A stretch of DNA of 64,000 nucleotides. Origin: Clostridium algidicarnis DSM 15099 (GTDB lineage Bacteria; Bacillota; Clostridia; Clostridiales; Clostridiaceae). Numbering within the stretch: position 1 is the stretch's first letter; each line of letters starts with the position of its first letter. Made by a program: the position numbers and the translations under genes. The notes beneath the pieces were generated by a model. The model worked only from the letters and a program-made list of their open reading frames with translations, searched no databases and was not told the origin of the DNA. The stretch lies in contig NZ_PTIS01000005.1 of NCBI RefSeq assembly GCF_002934235.1, positions 62,001-126,000 of the forward strand, given 5' to 3'. Positions 62,235 through 64,000 of the stretch are shown in pieces.

Positions 62235-62873
62235 GTGGATAAAATTATAAACACGGATGAAATATATGAAATTTTAAAAAAGAGGATTGTTAATATAGAA
62301 TATGAACCAGGGCAAGTTCTTAATGAAGAGGATATTGCAACTGAGTTTAAGGTTAGCAGAACTCCTATAAGAAAGATATTCCAACAACTAAATGCGGATA
62401 AATTAATTAATATAATTCCAAGGTTTGGGGCTCAAGTTACGCCTATAGACTTTAAATATATGAAATCTGTATTTGAAGTAACAAGAGAGATTGATCCTTT
62501 TGCAGCAAGGCTTGCAGCAATCAGGATTTCAAAAGCTCAAATTGAAGAGCTTGAAGAAATAATGGATAGGTTTCAAACTTATGATTTGGACAAAGACTAC
62601 CAAAAGGCAATAAATGATGATGAAAGATTTCATGATATTATATTTTTAAGTAGTGGGAATCAGTGTCTTGCGGATTTATTAAAAGGCTTACATCTACATA
62701 CTGAAAGACTTTGGCATTATTCTGAGCAGTATATTGATAGTATGGATATATTTACAGATACCTTAGGAAAGGTCTTAAAGGCTATAAAAGAGAAAAACTA
62801 TGAAGATGCAGAAAAGTATGCAAGAGAGCATATAGATGCTTTTGTTGAAAAGATAAAACAAGAAATGTTATAA
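62235..62873 (+). CDS. GntR-family (FCD subgroup) transcriptional regulator
   Basis: About 212 residues. The winged helix is IYEILKKRIVNIEYEPGQVLNEEDIATEFKVSRTPIRKIFQQLNADKLINIIPRFGAQVTPID. The FCD effector domain follows (about 75-205), with DPFAARLAAIR, NDDERFHDIIFLSSGNQCLADLL and YAREHIDAFVEKI (Asp and His metal ligands). TTG 62214 is in frame, but AAGGGG at 62220-62225 indicates GTG 62235. FadR/GntR regulators of this type respond to small acids. Its position before grdX suggests control of the reductase operon. Confidence 0.88.
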   Translation: MDKIINTDEIYEILKKRIVNIEYEPGQVLNEEDIATEFKVSRTPIRKIFQQLNADKLINIIPRFGAQVTPIDFKYMKSVFEVTREIDPFAARLAAIRISKAQIEELEEIMDRFQTYDLDKDYQKAINDDERFHDIIFLSSGNQCLADLLKGLHLHTERLWHYSEQYIDSMDIFTDTLGKVLKAIKEKNYEDAEKYAREHIDAFVEKIKQEML

Positions 62874-62920
62874 AATATATTAGGTATAAATTCCCTTAGG
62901 TTTTTAAAAAATTAATATTA

Positions 62921-62972
62921 AAGCCTGAAATTAACTTGTAATTTAAAAACAAGTTGATTTCAGGCTTTTTTT
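62921..62972 (+). terminator. Terminator of the GntR gene
   Basis: AAGCCTGAAATTAACTTGT (62921-62939) pairs with ACAAGTTGATTTCAGGCTT (62949-62967) with one T-G pair, then a T tract. Confidence 0.92.
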
Positions 62973-63165
62973 ATTTTTATTAAAAGATATATAAATTTAA
63001 AAAAACTTTTTAAATAAAAGGATTATCGATTTATATGTAGAATATACTACTAGAGAACATATGAAATACATTATGTATACTATGAGTATTCAAAGTGTAT
63101 GTATGTTTAAAAAATAATTTATGGATGAGCTGAAATATGAAAAGGATTTTGTAAGGAGGGATTAC

Positions 63166-63549
63166 TTGGATTATCAAATAATTACCAACAACCCAGTGGT
63201 AAAGAATGAATTTGAAAATGTATATTTTGTTGATGGTGATTTTCAAGAGGTAATGGTTAAAGTTAGAGATATGGTTCATCAGGGGTACGATCTTATTAGT
63301 CATCCACTAGGTGCAAGTATAAGAATAGCTTTTTCTCCTTTTCGTTCAATAATAATTGGACAAAGGAATAATAAAATTAATCCTATTCATGTGGGAATTA
63401 TTGAAAACAGTATCATTAGTTTAAAAAATCTTACTGAAGGGAGGGTAGCGGATAGAAAAAATGATGATGATTATTCTTTAGTTGATAGAGAACTTTTAAT
63501 ATCAACATTAGAGTCTTTTGAAAAGGAATATATTAGTAAATGTGTCTAA
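63166..63549 (+). CDS. grdX: GrdX protein of the glycine reductase locus
   Basis: A 127-residue protein matching GrdX: YQIITNNPVVKNEFENVYFVDGDFQEVMVKVRDMVHQGYDLISHPLGASIRIAFSPFRSIIIG, then LVDRELLISTLESFEKEYI. GrdX is encoded at the head of glycine/sarcosine/betaine reductase operons; its biochemical role is not known. The frame also opens at ATG 63121, but AGGAGGG at 63154-63160 sets TTG 63166. It is followed 20 bp later by the grdE-type gene. No glycine riboswitch pattern is visible in the 193 bp between the terminator and this start. Confidence 0.9.
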   Translation: MDYQIITNNPVVKNEFENVYFVDGDFQEVMVKVRDMVHQGYDLISHPLGASIRIAFSPFRSIIIGQRNNKINPIHVGIIENSIISLKNLTEGRVADRKNDDDYSLVDRELLISTLESFEKEYISKCV

Positions 63550-63569
63550 TTTATTTGGAGGTGATTTTT

Positions 63570-64000
63570 TTGAAATTGGAACTTGGAAGAATTCATATAA
63601 AAGATATGCAGTTTGGGGAAAAAACTGCTGTAAATCATGGAGTTTTGACAGTAAACAAAGAAGAATTAATATTATGGCTTAAGGAAGACAAAAAGATCAA
63701 AGAAGTTAAGGTGGATATTGCAAGACCTGGAGAAAAGGTAAGAATAATACCTGTAAAAGATGTTATAGAACCTAGAGTTAAAGTTGAAGGTGAAGGTAAT
63801 GGATTTCCAGGAGTGTCAACAAAAATTGCACAACTTGGAGATGGAAAGGTTAATGTACTTTATGGAGCAGCTATTGTTACAGTTGGTGACATAGTAGGAT
63901 TTCAAGAAGGTGTAATTGATATGTGGGGCGAGGGAGCAAAGTGGACACCATTTTCAAGTACTTATAATTTAGTTGTGGATATTTCACCTATTGAAGGACT
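63570..64000 (+). CDS. grdE: Glycine/sarcosine/betaine reductase component B, alpha-beta proprotein (GrdE type), 5' part
   Basis: The frame starts at TTG 63570, with GGAGGTG 6 nt upstream, and runs off the right edge after 143 codons. It reads LELGRIHIKDMQFGEKTAVNHGVLTVNKEEL, then RPGEKVRIIPVKDVIEPRVKVEG, FPGVSTKIAQLGDGKVNVLYGAAIVTVGDIVGFQEGVIDMWGEGA and STYNLVVDISPIEG, the conserved N-terminus of GrdE/GrdG/GrdI proproteins. The cysteine that becomes the pyruvoyl group lies beyond the window. The exact substrate (glycine, sarcosine or betaine) cannot be assigned from this part. Component A/C and the selenoprotein subunit should follow. Confidence 0.9.
   Translation, partial: MKLELGRIHIKDMQFGEKTAVNHGVLTVNKEELILWLKEDKKIKEVKVDIARPGEKVRIIPVKDVIEPRVKVEGEGNGFPGVSTKIAQLGDGKVNVLYGAAIVTVGDIVGFQEGVIDMWGEGAKWTPFSSTYNLVVDISPIEG

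Noticed and set aside
63001-63165. Glycine riboswitch before grdX
   Set aside because: I looked for the paired GG-rich aptamer pattern and found only AT-rich sequence.

Overview
The window is low-G+C DNA with AT-rich intergenic spacers, strong AGGAGG-type ribosome binding sites, frequent TTG and GTG starts and AGA/AGG arginine codons. The gene content is clostridial: a dnaE-pfkA-pyk order, corrinoid methyltransfer genes, paired MinD-type ATPases with ferredoxin domains, and the start of a glycine (or sarcosine/betaine) reductase operon. I read it as a chromosomal segment of an anaerobic, amino-acid-using Clostridium or close relative. No rRNA, tRNA or CRISPR array is visible.

Left part (1-14 kb): a four-gene cluster equivalent to part of the enterobacterial yhf operon (phosphotriesterase homologue, yhfS, yhfX, yhfW). 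It is followed by dnaE, pfkA and pyk. dnaE is interrupted by a 2,855-nt group II intron whose boundaries, exon-binding pairings and domain V can be read directly; splicing restores a 1,227-residue polymerase. After pyk comes an approximately 85-nt structured element that recurs at 22.3 kb.

14-26 kb: rlmD, then accessory material. This holds a cadmium/zinc operon (CadC-type repressor, separate HMA protein, P-type ATPase), an ATPase pseudogene remnant, a stretch with a promoter and two terminators, a MarR-FUSC pair with a perfect 12-bp-arm operator, manA, a ferritin-like protein, a cupin-cytochrome b5 fusion, a DUF1643 protein and a DegV protein.

26-41 kb: a corrinoid methyltransfer operon (corrinoid protein, three UroD-family methyltransferase-like proteins, and a ferredoxin/ASKHA corrinoid activator). 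Next come a membrane diguanylate cyclase, a five-gene cluster resembling the orange-protein (ORP) type (two NifX/NafY-like proteins, two MinD-ferredoxin ATPases, a DUF134 regulator), and a vitamin B6 salvage locus (MocR regulator divergent from a PdxY-type kinase and an ECF S component). The S-component gene runs directly into nine tandem copies of a 73-bp unit.

41-60 kb: a giant subtilisin-family surface protease with a variant sortase signal (LVKTG), a DMT transporter, a MYG1-like protein, a repeat-type protein, feoAB with a divergent DtxR-type regulator, a DUF2156 protein, an NhaC-like transporter, and a folE-folP-folB-folK-HD operon.

60-64 kb: an FMN/FAD/4Fe-4S oxidoreductase divergent from a PucR-type activator, a GntR/FCD regulator, then grdX and the 5' part of a grdE-type gene. 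This suggests a regulated amino-acid or amine reduction locus that continues past the window edge. The best candidates for undescribed biology are the two-copy structured RNA, the 73-bp tandem array, the orphan corrinoid methyltransferase operon and the intron in dnaE.
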